Shown here: positions 32,365-45,200 of the stretch, one piece after another
Numbering within the stretch: the stretch's first letter is position 1
Layout of the letters: each line of letters begins with the position of its first letter
Assembly (NCBI GenBank): GCA_948146395.1
Contig: OX411551.1
Location: 50,278,997 to 50,342,996 of the forward strand
DNA: 64,000 nt
Direction: 5' to 3'
DNA from: Fragum whitleyi
Taxonomy: Eukaryota > Mollusca > Bivalvia > Cardiida > Cardiidae
Made by a program: the position numbers and the translations under genes
Notes under the pieces: model-generated
What the model was told of the DNA's origin: nothing
Database searches by the model: none
The model's input: the letters and a program-made list of their open reading frames with translations, nothing else

Positions 32365-32572
32365 CATTTGAATGGGGTTTTATGCCGCTTTCAACAATCT
32401 TTCGATTAAATTGCAGCGGCCAGAGCACCTAACAATGGATTCCTGGTATTTCTATCACAAGTACCACCATTAGTCAGAAAGGTTGAATGCAGCCATCAGC
32501 GATAGAACCCATGACCTCTAGATGGACAGTCTGATGCGCTACTAACTGCACTATGACGGTGGCAGTATGGAA
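32365..32572 (-). mobile_element. SINE with tRNA-like head, minus orientation
   Basis: GCCGCTTTCAACAATCTTTC and GCACCTAACAATGGATTCCT, GGTATTTC are the inverted body. The minus-strand head contains CATAGTGCAGTTAGTAGCGC and GGTCATGGGTTCTATCGCTG, a degraded A-box/B-box pair. Confidence 0.75.
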
Positions 32573-33019
32573 ATTGAATGAGTAAACCGTAAAGTTTAGA
32601 ACAAGAGAGACAACTATGGGTGCTAGATAGCCAAAGAGATTCTTGCAGATGACAAAAAAAAAGATTGACAGTGACAATTCATTTTAAAACTCTCATTTTG
32701 GAGAAAATTGCATTGTTAGATGCATATGACCTGGCACACAAAAAGGGACCATCTGGAAACTCTATATTGAATTTGATAAGAGATTGGGTCTAGCGTAGGC
32801 CAACTGGACGTCACATTTCAAAGACAATTTTACAATAAGGTAGAACAGTAATTCTAGATTCAGAAGATAAGTAAATTGCAATTGGTATTGATCTCCGTCA
32901 GTCTGCGCTGCTTGACTAGGGTCAATACTTAAAGCACTTGCAAAATGGTCTCTTTTCACATAACAGGTCATATTTTCTTGTCATAATAGAGAACGAGGGT
33001 TGGTAATCAAATATACCTG

Positions 33020-33380
33020 ATTCAGGGATGTGGAATTCCCATGCCCGACTTGTCCGACATGGGCTTTCCACTTGCGGACAAGTACATTTTTCTATGCCAC
33101 TTGTCTGTGGACAAGTAAATACCAGAACCAATCTTGATACAGTACTAACGATCTTGAAGGAAAGACATCCTTTTGTTCGTATGAAAGGGGAGAAAACATT
33201 GTCTTTAATGAAGAAAGTGCTGTGTTACAGCATTTTCTTCATTAAAAAACAATGTTTTTATCAATATTTATTATTTCATTCTTTTGTGGGCAAGTTCATT
33301 TTGATCCTGGACAAGTAGAAAATCAACTATAAGTTGTCCATTGGCAAGTGGAGAAAAGTAGTTATTCCATACCCCTGCCT
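33020..33380 (+). repeat. ACTTGTCC repeat with internal hairpin, second copy
   Basis: GTGGAATTCCCATGCCCGAC begins a match to 9050-9425 in opposite orientation. The hairpin at 33195-33260 pairs CTTTAATGAAGAAAGTGCTG with CAGCATTTTCTTCATTAAA. Confidence 0.8.
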
Positions 33381-34204
33381 GATTGCTTGTAAACTTTTTT
33401 TTATAATTTAGGTAATTAATTGAGGTTGTGGAATATTGAATAAATTGGCTGACCTGAACCTTATCTGGTGAAAGGTTAAATGAATTCACATAAAAATGTT
33501 CAATAGCTCATGAATTTTCAAATGACTTCATGACCTAGCATTATATTTACATAATGACCCACACCTATGTATTTGAAATAAATAATCAAATATCTTAGCC
33601 TTGTGTTCTTTTGTTTCGTTCTTTTTATCTATTTAAAAACTGACCTGATATTTTCTAGCATTTGATGCTTAGTCTAGCATCGATGAACTTCTTGAAATTT
33701 TCCGATATAAATATGATTACCTCAGAAAAAAAAAACTCCACCTTTTTGTCTCAAGATAAGACTTGCATAGTCAATTTTTTGCCCATGTGGTTGATTTTAT
33801 CTAAATTTCTTCCAACTTTTTGAACCATAGAATAGATATTTGTTATTCCTCATATGTATTGGGTTGGTGGCTCAACTTTGAGTTAAAAAAATACAATTAA
33901 TAACATTGTGAAATTTACATTCACTGTGAGCAAAACAATTTTCAAAATCACTTCGTATTATAGTTCAAAACAATCATCATTTCATTCAAATTGATAAAAT
34001 CTCTTTATGATTTTATAAAAGATTTTATCAGTTGGTGTGGATTTTCAAGCATCTGATTGGTCCATGAAGATACACAAGAAGTTAAGTATGCAAGGTAGGT
34101 TTCTTAACCCTTTCCTGTTTCACAAAATTTTGGACCTGTCCAAATTAAAAGGTTTTGCAGACTAAAATTTTAAGTGGATTTAATTAGAAAAATAACCATT
34201 CTGT

Positions 34205-34280
34205 GGTGTTGAAAATAGTGTGGAAAAAGAAGAAATTGCTTGTCAGAAGCAATTTCTTCTATTTTCACAATGTTTTCTCA
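34205..34280. repeat. Palindrome: AGAAATTGCTT with inverse
   Basis: AAGAAGAAATTGCTTGTCAG then AAGCAATTTCTTCT; the outer GAAAATAGTGTG and CACAATGTTTTC flanks also pair loosely. Same family as 29655-29745. Confidence 0.8.
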
Positions 34281-34809
34281 ATCATAAAATCGCAGGCACC
34301 TAAAAAGCAGGGATTAAACAGCAAAGGGTTAAATGAAGGTAACAAAACATCGCTATTTTCCTCCAATTGGATGAAATTAGTGATACTGTATCACTTCCCC
34401 TTTTTTCATTAAAAACTCACTCCTCTGACTCATTCAATTTCATTCTGAAATCATTCCACAATTGTTCAACTTGTCAATTTCACAATGTTGCTAACTGCAG
34501 GCTAAAAAGACTGGAAGAAACATTTAACTAATTGAGATCAAGTAGTTTATAAAAGGAAAGAGTGTTGCAAAATAAAATATTGTAAACTAAAAAAATCTAT
34601 AAATAAATAATCACTATATTATTTTTGCATATGATATACTGCTACAAACTACATAATATTTCATAAAGATCACATTTTGTTATATATTAACTTCATTTGT
34701 TGTATGTTACAAAATTTTTTAAAATATTTTCTTATAAATTTTTAATTGTGACATGTCAAGCAAAAAGGGGCCATCTGGATAATGTATTAAGTGTCAGTCC
34801 TAGTCAGAT

Positions 34810-34970
34810 TGAGTGGACTGCCTCAATAGCTCAGTGGTTAGAGCATCAGTCTCCTGATCGGAAGGTCAGTAGTTTGAGTCCTGGTGACAGAAACTTAATA
34901 GTCAATGCCTCAGTCCACCAAGCTGTAAATGGGAAGCAGTGGAAAAAAAAAGATTCCACTGCCTCTTGAA
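34810..34970 (+). mobile_element. tRNA-derived SINE of a different family
   Basis: A-box TAGCTCAGTGGTTAGAGC at 34828 and B-box AGTTTGAGTCC at 34871 are spaced as in tRNAs, but the anticodon stem and acceptor do not close cleanly. The tail includes CAGTGGAAAAAAAAAGATTC. A tRNA pseudogene cannot be excluded. Confidence 0.7.
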
Positions 34971-35044
34971 TTTCTCACGCAAAATTGATAACATCAAGAA
35001 TGAGTAACCTGCCAGAAATACCCGAAAGGGGAGTAAGGCAGTAT

Positions 35045-35205
35045 GTATATATAATATGTACTTAGTGTATTATATAAAAACAAATATCTAACGAGGTTGG
35101 GAGAATTGAAAATTGTGGAGGCTCTGCCAAGAACATAATCAATTCTCACAACCGAGTTAGATATTTTTTCATACAATACACTAAGTATGTATTATATTTA
35201 TCTTA
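35045..35205. mobile_element. MITE with inverted ends of about 50 bp
   Basis: ATATGTACTTAGTGTATTAT and ATACAATACACTAAGTATGT are inverted, as are AATATCTAACGAGGTTGGGA and CACAACCGAGTTAGATATT. The interior is only about 40 bp. Confidence 0.85.
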
Positions 35206-35704
35206 TTACCTCTATTTGTCTTGTATTCGTCGATGTTTCTAACTGAAATGCAAGTTTCTAAAAATAACCGAATGATATCTTTGTTCTATAAATATAAATA
35301 ACTATGTGATATCATAAAAAGTTTCATACGGGATGTTATCATACGGATATATAGTTATAAGATAAAGTTTGATACACTTGGTAAGCTGACTATGGTATAA
35401 ACATTTCACACTAGGCTTAATTTTCTGAATCTAGATTGATCATTCTACCTTCATGTAATTCTTTTTTTTTTTTAAATGCAACCTCTCGTTGACCTCTACT
35501 GAAAACAATCTCTTTTTCGATAGTAATTCATAGAAGTCCTTGATGGTGCCTTTTAGAATGAAATGTCACATATTAATTCAACTTTTTAAATATTTCCATT
35601 CCGTAAGTTTTTATTATCACTTTAACAACAATACAAGTCTATTTGATTCCATTAATTTCAGTCATGATAAAGGTAATCTAATGCTTTGTTGCAATTATCT
35701 TTAA

Positions 35705-35795
35705 GCATTAATCAATGGCTCAGAGCGAAACAGTTATAACTGCCTATATATTTATAGGCAGTTATAACTGTTATGTGCTGAACCATCAAAACGTG
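35705..35795. repeat. Hairpin element H1
   Basis: CAATGGCTCAGAGCGAAACA, AGTTATAACTGCCTATA faces TATAGGCAGTTATAACTGTT and GTGCTGAACCATCA. Confidence 0.85.
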
Positions 35796-36184
35796 ACCTG
35801 TAAGGGAAAAAGCAGCATTTGAGTAATGCGTAAAGTGTAAACCCTTATCATACTGGGTGGACTAATTGCACTCTGTATTTAACACATGTGTAAAAAATGT
35901 CAAAAAAATTTAAAAATCCAATGATAACCTGTTCAGATAGGGTCTGGATATTGGAAATTCCTTATTTTGGTATTGGTTATTGATTTACCCAGGTGACTGT
36001 TCAGTCTAGGTAACCCTTTAGTCTACCTTCCTGTTTGGGAAAGGGTTAATATCATTCTTTTAACATCCTTTACTAAGGTATTTTTTTCTTCTACAAACAT
36101 ATCAAATCACAGTACTGGAGTAAGTTCTAGTCGTCCCAGAATTCTCCTCGCCAGTGCTGACATAGGTGTGGGCCATGGGTCTCG

Positions 36185-36279
36185 TCATTGATGAATGTCG
36201 ACGACAGACACATGCGCAAAGATTAACCCTTGTTCAAACTGGTCCCCATTTCTGTCAAACAGAGTCATATGGCGATAAC
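36185..36279 (-). CDS. PLC terminal exon
   Basis: Acceptor ATTCCAG, then [12 protein letters not shown] and [13 protein letters not shown] with TGA. GYRHxxL directly follows the QG of the previous exon in PI-PLC C2 domains, and phase 1 agrees. The two exons are separated by a 21,713 bp intron. A possible polyadenylation signal (AATAAA on the minus strand) lies at 35610-35615. Confidence 0.9.
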
Positions 36280-39200
36280 CTGGAATAAATAAAACAGCCA
36301 ATTTTACCCAACACTTTTAGAATTGAAAACAATGTAATTGCGTTTGAGAAACGATTTTTTCACTAACCACTATGTTTTCCATCTAATAAGACAAAGATAA
36401 TCTTAAAATTTCTTCAATCAAGTATAATTATTTAAACAAGAATCAGATTCATACATAAGGCTAATGTCATTTGGTCCTATATCAAAATATATATTGCCAA
36501 ATAAAAGCTTAAGTAGAAATAATCCTAAAATTTAAATCTTTTGATTTAGTTTTGAAAAAAACAAGATGTGTTTGTGAAACACGAATGCCCCCAGAACAGC
36601 ATTTTATTCAAAGTTTGACCTTGACAGATGACCTTGACCTTGTCACATGACCTTGACTTTGGTACCAGCAGATGCGGATCATTGAGATCTATCATCATGC
36701 CAAATATTAGCCTTGCATGTCAAATACTTTTGGAGAAAAGGCAAAGGTTAAGTTTTCGGACAGACGGACGGACAGACGGACAGACAGACAGACGGACAAT
36801 TAGATGGACAGACAGACAGACAGACGGACATGAGTAAAACAATATGCCCCCGATCTCTCGATACGGGGGGCATAAAAAATCCATTTATTTTTTCCTGTTA
36901 GATGTCCATTTTGTGTACAGCAATAGCCGTATTTTCCCTTGTGGCTCTGACACTCATAAAAAATTTAGCTATGGTTGCTTATAAACTTTCAATGGACCCT
37001 TTTTATACTGAAGCTGGAATAAAGCTGCTTTGACATGAGGCATAGACCAAGATCAGCCTGCACAAATGTGCAGTCTGATTTTGGTCTATACCACCTAATT
37101 TTCCTTTCAAAAAAAGAATAGTTTTATTTTTTTATCTTTTTTCCAAAATAACTAGAACTTGTCACAGAATGTGACTTAATAACCCCGCAAGTGCTTTCAG
37201 TCATTGAGATACTTTGACAGGAGAGGCAAAAAATGCTTCAAATATAAACAAAAGGACCATGATGGTCCTAGATCGCTCACCTGAGTCTCTTTGACCCCTG
37301 GGACATCACATCATTTAAATAGGCAGACGTAATACAGGAGATAATTTCTACACCAAACCAAGTTTCAAGAAGTTCCGGCCAAAGTTGTGGCCTCTTGAGT
37401 TATAACAAGAAAATAATCATTTAGGGCTCCTTTTCCTGTGATATGGTATCGATCCTTTCCATTATTTAAAAGGGTTTATCTGTGTGACTTGACCAAAATA
37501 CTGACCAAGTTTCATGATGATTGAGCCATATTTGTGGTCTGTAGAGTGTAAACAAGATAATTATCATTAAGGCTCCTTTTCCTGTGATATGGTATCGATC
37601 CTTTTCATTATTTAAAAGGGTTCATCCGTGTGACTTGACCAAAATACTGACCAAGTTTCATGATGATTCAGCCATATTTGAGGCCTCTAGAGCGTAAACA
37701 AGATAATTGTCATTATGGCCCCTTTTCCCATGATATGGCATGGATCCTTCCCATTTTCAATAGGGTTCATCCTTGTGACCTGACCAACATTTTGACCAAG
37801 TTTCATGAAGATTGGACCATATTTGTGGCCTCTAGAGCGTAAACAAGAAAATTGTCATTAAGGACCCTTTTCCCGTGATTTGCCATGGATCCACCCCATT
37901 TTCAAAAGGGTTCATCCTTGTGACCTGGCCAACATTCTGACCAAGTTTCATGAAGAATGGGCCATATTTGTGGCCTCTAGGGTGTAAACAAGAAAATTGT
38001 CATTAAGGCCCCTTTTCCCGTGATTTGCCATGGATCCACCCCATTTTCAATAGGGTTCATCCTTGTGACCTGGCCAACATTCTGACTAAGTTTTATGAAG
38101 ATTGGGCTATATTTGTGGCCTCTAGAGTGTAACAAGAGGGCCATAGTGGCCCTTAATCGCTCACCTGAATGAACTGTCTAAATTTTTCAATATTCTCTGT
38201 ACAACCTGATAATACCTTTTTTACAATTTTCAGGTTGACTTACAAGGTTTTTCTAAGATTTGACTCCGTGACCTAGTTTTTGACCCCAGTTGACCCAATT
38301 TCATACTCATCAAAAATTGCATCAATTCAATAATTCTGACGAAATCTCATGTTGATTGAACAAAAAAAGTGGCCTCTAGAGTGCATACAAGGTTTTTCTA
38401 AGATTTGACCCCAAGACATAGTTTTTGATCCCAGTTGACCCAATTTCGAACTCGTCCTAGATTTCATCAAGACAATCATTCTGATCAAATTTCAGGTTGA
38501 TCCAGCAAAAAATGTGGCCTCTAGAGTGCATACAAGGTTTTTCTAAGATTTGACCCTGTGACCTAGTTTTTGACCCCAGTTGACACAATTTTGAACTCGT
38601 CCGAGATTTCATCGAGACATTCATTGTGATCAAATTTCAGATTCATCCAGCAAGATATGTGGCCTCTAGAGTTCATACAAGGTTTTTCTAAGATTTGACC
38701 CTGTGACCTAGTTTTTGACCCCGGTTGACCCAATTACGAACTCGTCCGAGATTTCATCAAGACAATCATTCTGACCAAAATTCAGGTTAATTGGGCAAAA
38801 AATGTGGCCTCTAGAGTGCATACAATGTTTTCTAAGATTTGACCCTGTGACCTAGTTTTTGACCCCAGTTGACCCAATTTCGAACTCATCCAAGATTTCA
38901 GCAAGACAATCATTCTGACCAAAATTCCGATTGATTGGGCAAAAAATGTGGCCTCTAGAGTGCATACAAGGTTTTTCTAAATTTGATCCTGTGACCTAGT
39001 TTTTGACCCCAGTTGACCCAATTTCAAACTCGTCTGAGATTTCATGAAGACAATCATTCTAACCAACATTCAGGTTGATTGGGCAAAAAATGTGGCCTCT
39101 AGAGTGCATACAAGGTTTTTCTAAGATTTGACCCTGTGACCAAGTTTTTAACCCCAGTTGACCCAATTTCAAACTCGTCTGAGATATCATGAAGGCAATC

Positions 39201-42200
39201 ATTCTGACCAAAATTCAGGTTGAATGGGCAAAAAATGTGGCCATTAGAGTGCATACAAGGTTTTTCTAAGATTTGACCCTGTGACCTAGTTTTTGACCCC
39301 AGTTGACCCAATTTAGAAGTCATCCGAGAATTCATCAAGACAATCATTCTGACCAAAATTCAGGTTGATTGGGCAAAAAATGTGGCCTCTAGAGTGCATA
39401 CAATGTTTTTCTAAGATTTGACCCTGTGACCTAGTTTTTGACCCCAGTTGACCCAATTTCGAACTCGTCCGAGATTTTATCAAGACAATCATTCTGACCA
39501 AAATTCAGGTTAATCGGGCAAAAAATGTGGCCTCTAGAGTGCATACAAGGTTTTTCTAAGATTTGACCCTGTGACCTAGTTTTTGACCCCAGTTGACCCA
39601 ATTAAGAACTTGTCTGAGAATTCATCAAGACAATCATTCTGACCAAAATTCAGGTTGATTGGGCAAAAAATGTGGCCTCTAGAGTGCATACAAGGTTTTT
39701 CTAAGATTTGACCCTGTGACCTAGTTTTTGACCCCAGTTGACCCAATTTCGAACTCGTCAGAGATTTCATCAAGACAATCATTCTGACCAAAATTCAGGT
39801 TGATTGGGAAAAAAATGTGGCCTCTAGAGTGCATACAAGGTTTTTCTAAGATGTGACCCTGTGACCTAGTTTTTGACCCAACTTGACCAAATTTCGAACT
39901 CGTCCGAGACTATCAAGACAATCATTCTGACCAATTTTCAGGTTGATTGGGCAAAAAATGTGGCCTCTAGAGTGCATACAAGGTATTTCTAAGATTTGAC
40001 CCTGTGACCTAGTTTTTGACCCCAGTTGATCCAATTTCGAACTCCTCCGAGATTTCATCAAGACAATCATTCTGACCAAAATTCAGGTTGATCGGGCAAA
40101 AAATGTGGCCTCTAGAATGCATACAAGCCAAATGTTGACGACAGACGTCGCACGACGCACGATGGACATCCACCTAACCACAATAGCTCACCTTGAGCAC
40201 TTCGTGCTCAGGTGAGCTAAAAACACCAAGATTGTTAATGCCGGGCGGTGGACAACAGACGACGCACGACAGACATTCAATGATCACAAAAGCTCACCTT
40301 GAGCACTTTGTGCTCAGGTGAGCTAAACAAGAGGGCCATAGTGGCCCTAAATAGCTCACCTGAATGAACTGTCAAAAATTGTTTAACGTAGATTAAGAAA
40401 GGATGAAGAATTCTGACTAAATTTCGGTTGGATTGGGCAAAAAATGATGCATCTACACTGCTTACAAGGCTTTTCTAAGATTTGATCCTATGACCTAGTT
40501 TTTGACCCCACTTGACCCAATTTCGAACTGGTTCAAGATTTCATGAAGAAAATCATTTTGATCAAATTTCAGGTTAATTGGGCAAAAAATATGGCTTCTA
40601 AAGTGTCTACAAGTTTTGATCCCAGTTGACCCAATTTCGAACTCGTCCGAGATTTCATCAAGACAATCATTCTGATCAAATTTCAGGTTGATCCAGCAAA
40701 AAATGTGGCCTCTAGAGTGCATACAAGGTTTTTCTAAGATTTGACCCTGTGACCTAGTTTTTGACCCCAGTTGACACAATTTTGAACTCGTCCGAGATTT
40801 CACCGAGACATTCATTGTGATCAAATTTCAGATTCATCCAGCAAGATATGTGGCCTCTAGAGTTTATACAAGGTTTTTCTAAGATTTGACCCTGTGACCT
40901 AGTTTTTGACCCTGGTTGACCCAATTACGAACTCGTCTGAGATTTCATCAAGACAATCATTCTGACCAAAATTCCGATTGATTGGGCAAAAAATGTGGCC
41001 TCTAGAGTGCATACAATGTTTTTCTAAGATTTGACCCTGTGACCTAGTTTTTGACCCCAGTTGACCCAATTTCGAACTCATCTGAGATTTCATCAAGACA
41101 ATCATTCTGACCAAAATTCAGATTGATTGGGCAAAAAATGTGGCCTCTAGAGTGCATACAAGGTTTTTCTAAGATTTGATCCTGTGACCTAGTTTTTGAC
41201 CCCAGTTGACCCAATTTCAAACTCGTCTGAGATTTCATGAAGACAATCATTCTGACCAACATTCAGGTTGATTGGGCAAAAAATGTGGCCTCTAGAGTGC
41301 ATACAAGGTTTTTCTAAGATTTGACCCTGTGACCTAGTTTTTGACCCCAGTTGACCCAATTTCGAACTCATCTGAGATATCATGAAGACAATCATTCTGA
41401 CCAAAATTCAGGTTGATTGGGCAAAAAATGTGGCCTCTAGAGTGCATACAAGGTTTTTCTAAGATTTGACCCTGTGACCTAGTTTATGACCCCAGTTGAC
41501 CCAATTTAGAACTCGTCTGAGATATCATGAAGACAATCATTCTGACCAAAATTCAGGTTGATTGGGCAAAAAATGTGGCCTCTAGAGTGCATACAAGGTT
41601 TTTCTAAGATTTGACCCTGTGACCTAGTTTTTGACCCCAGTTGACCCAATTTCGAACTCGTCCGAGATTTCATCAAGACAATCATTCTGACCAAAATTCA
41701 GGTTGATTGGGAAAAAATGTGGCCTCTAGGGTGCATACAAGGTTTTTCTAAGATGTGACCCTGTGACCTAGTTTTTGACCCAACTTGACCAAATTTCGAA
41801 CTCGTCCGAGACTATCAAGACAATCATTCTGACCAAAATTCAGGTTGATTGGGCAAAAAATGTGGCCTCTAGAGTGCATACAAGGTTTTTCTAAGTTTTG
41901 ACCCTGTGACCTAGTTTTTGACCCCAGTTGACCCAATTTCGAACTCGTCAGAGATTTCATCAAGACAATCATTCTGACCAAAATTCAGGTTGATTGGGAA
42001 AAAAATGTGGCCTCTAGAGTGCATACAAGGTTTTTCTAAGATGTGACCCTGTGACCTAGTTTTTGACCCAACTTGACCAAATTTCGAACTCGTCCGAGAC
42101 TATCAAGACAATCATTCTGACCAATTTTCAGGTTGATTGGGCAAAAAATGTGGCCTCTAGAGTGCATACAAGGTATTTCTAAGATTTGACCCTGTGACCT

Positions 42201-45200
42201 AGTTTTTGACCCCAGTTGATCCAATTTCGAACTCCTCCGAGATTTCATCAAGACAATCATTCTGACCAAAATTCAGGTTGATCGGGCAAAAAATGTGGCC
42301 TCTAGAATGCATACAAGCCAAATGTTGACGACGGACGTCGCACGACGCACGATGGACATCCACCTAACCACAATAGCTCACCTTGAGCACTTCGTGCTCA
42401 GGTGAGCTAAAAACACCAAGATTGTTAATGCCGGGCGGTGGACAACAGACGACGCACGACAGACATTCAATGATCACAAAAGCTCACCTTGAGCACTTTG
42501 TGCTCAGGTGAGCTAAACAAGAGGGCCATAGTGGCCCTAAATAGCTCACCTGAATGAACTGTCAAAAATTGTTTAACGTAGATTAAGAAAGGATGAAGAA
42601 TTCTGACTAAATTTCGGTTGGATTGGGCAAAAAATGATGCATCTACACTGCTTACAAGGCTTTTCTAAGATTTGATCCTATGACCTAGTTTTTGACCCCA
42701 CTTGACCCAATTTCGAACTGGTTCAAGATTTCATGAAGAAAATCATTTTGATCAAATTTCAGGTTAATTGGGCAAAAAATATGGCTTCTAAAGTGTCTAC
42801 AAGTTTTGATCCCAGTTGACCCAATTTCGAACTCGTCCGAGATTTCATCAAGACAATCATTCTGATCAAATTTCAGGTTGATCCAGCAAAAAATGTGGCC
42901 TCTAGAGTGCATACAAGGTTTTTCTAAGATTTGACCCTGTGACCTAGTTTTTGACCCCAGTTGACACAATTTTGAACTCGTCCGAGATTTCACCGAGACA
43001 TTCATTGTGATCAAATTTCAGATTCATCCAGCAAGATATGTGGCCTCTAGAGTTCATACAAGGTTTTTCTAAGATTTGACCCTGTGACCTAGTTTTTGAC
43101 CCTGGTTGACCCAATTACGAACTCGTCTGAGATTTCATCAAGACAATCATTCTGACCAAAATTCCGATTGATTGGGCAAAAAATGTGGCCTCTAGAGTGC
43201 ATACAATGTTTTTCTAAGATTTGACCCTGTGACCTAGTTTTTGACCCCAGTTGACCCAATTTCGAACTCATCTGAGATTTCATCAAGACAATCATTCTGA
43301 CCAAAATTCAGATTGATTGGGCAAAAAATGTGGCCTCTAGAGTGCATACAAGGTTTTTCTAAGATTTGATCCTGTGACCTAGTTTTTGACCCCAGTTGAC
43401 CCAATTTCAAACTCGTCTGAGATTTCATGAAGACAATCATTCTGACCAACATTCAGGTTGATTGGGCAAAAAATGTGGCCTCTAGAGTGCATACAAGGTT
43501 TTTCTAAGATTTGACCCTGTGACCTAGTTTTTGACCCCAGTTGACCCAATTTCGAACTCATCTGAGATATCATGAAGACAATCATTCTGACCAAAATTCA
43601 GGTTGATTGGGCAAAAAATGTGGCCTCTAGAGTGCATACAAGGTTTTTCTAAGATTTGACCCTGTGACCTAGTTTATGACCCCAGTTGACCCAATTTCGA
43701 ACTCATCTGAGATTTCATCAAGACAATCATTCTGACCAAAATTCAGGTTGATTGGGCAAAAAATGTGGCCTCTAGAGTGCATACAAGGTTTTTCTAAGAT
43801 TTGACCCTGTGACCTAGTTTTTGACCCCAGTTGACCCAATTTCGAACTCGTCAGAGATTTCATCAAGACAATCATTCTGACCAAAATTCAGGTTGATTGG
43901 GAAAAAATGTGGCCTCTAGGGTGCATACAAGGTTTTTCTAAGATGTGACCCTGTGACCTAGTTTTTGACCCAACTTGACCAAATTTCGAACTCGTCCGAG
44001 ACTATCAAGACAATCATTCTGACCAAAATTCAGGTTGATTGGGCAAAAAATGTGGCCTCTAGAGTGCATACAAGGTTTTTCTAAGATTTGACCCTGTGAC
44101 CTAGTTTTTGACCCCAGTTGACCCAATTTCGAACTCGTCAGAGATTTCATCAAGACAATCATTCTGACCAAAATTCAGGTTGATTGGGAAAAAAATGTGG
44201 CCTCTAGAGTGCATACAAGGTTTTTCTAAGATGTGACCCTGTGACCTAGTTTTTGACCCAACTTGACCAAATTTCGAACTCGTCCGAGACTATCAAGACA
44301 ATCATTCTGACCAATTTTCAGGTTGATTGGGCAAAAAATGTGGCCTCTAGAGTGCATACAAGGTATTTCTAAGATTTGACACTGTGACCTAGTTTTTGAC
44401 CCCAGTTGATCCAATTTCGAACTCCTCCGAGATTTCATCAAGACAATCATTCTGACCAAAATTCAGGTTGATCGGGCAAAAAATGTGGCCTCTAGAATGC
44501 ATACAAGCCAAATGTTGACGACGGACGTCGCACGACGCACGATGGACATCCACCTAACCACAATAGCTCACCTTGAGCACTTCGTGCTCAGGTGAGCTAA
44601 AAACACCAAGATTGTTAATGCCGGGCGGTGGACAACAGACGACGCACGACAGACATTCAATGATCACAAAAGCTCACCTTGAGCACTTTGTGCTCAGGTG
44701 AGCTAAACAAGAGGGCCATAGTGGCCCTAAATAGCTCACCTGAATGAACTGTCAAAAATTGTTTAACGTAGATTAAGAAAGGATGAAGAATTCTGACTAA
44801 ATTTCGGTTGGATTGGGCAAAAAATGATGCATCTACACTGCTTACAAGGCTTTTCTAAGATTTGATCCTATGACCTAGTTTTTGACCCCACTTGACCCAA
44901 TTTCGAACTGGTTCAAGATTTCATGAAGAAAATCATTTTGATCAAATTTCAGGTTAATTGGGCAAAAAATATGGCTTCTAAAGTGTCTACAAGTTTTGAT
45001 CCCAGTTGACCCAATTTCGAACTCGTCCGAGATTTCATCAAGACAGTCATTCTGATCAAATTTCAGGTTGATCCAGCAAAAAATGTGGCCTCTAGAGTGC
45101 ATACAAGGTTTTTCTAAGATTTGACCCTGTGACCTAGTTTTTGACCCCAGTTGACACAATTTTGAACTCGTCCGAGATTTCACCGAGACATTCATTGTGA

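Noticed and set aside
34819..34890. Functional tRNA gene (A- and B-box present)
   Set aside because: The acceptor and anticodon stems do not close and a SINE-type tail with an A-run follows. Better called a SINE or tRNA pseudogene. The same holds for 2641-2727.
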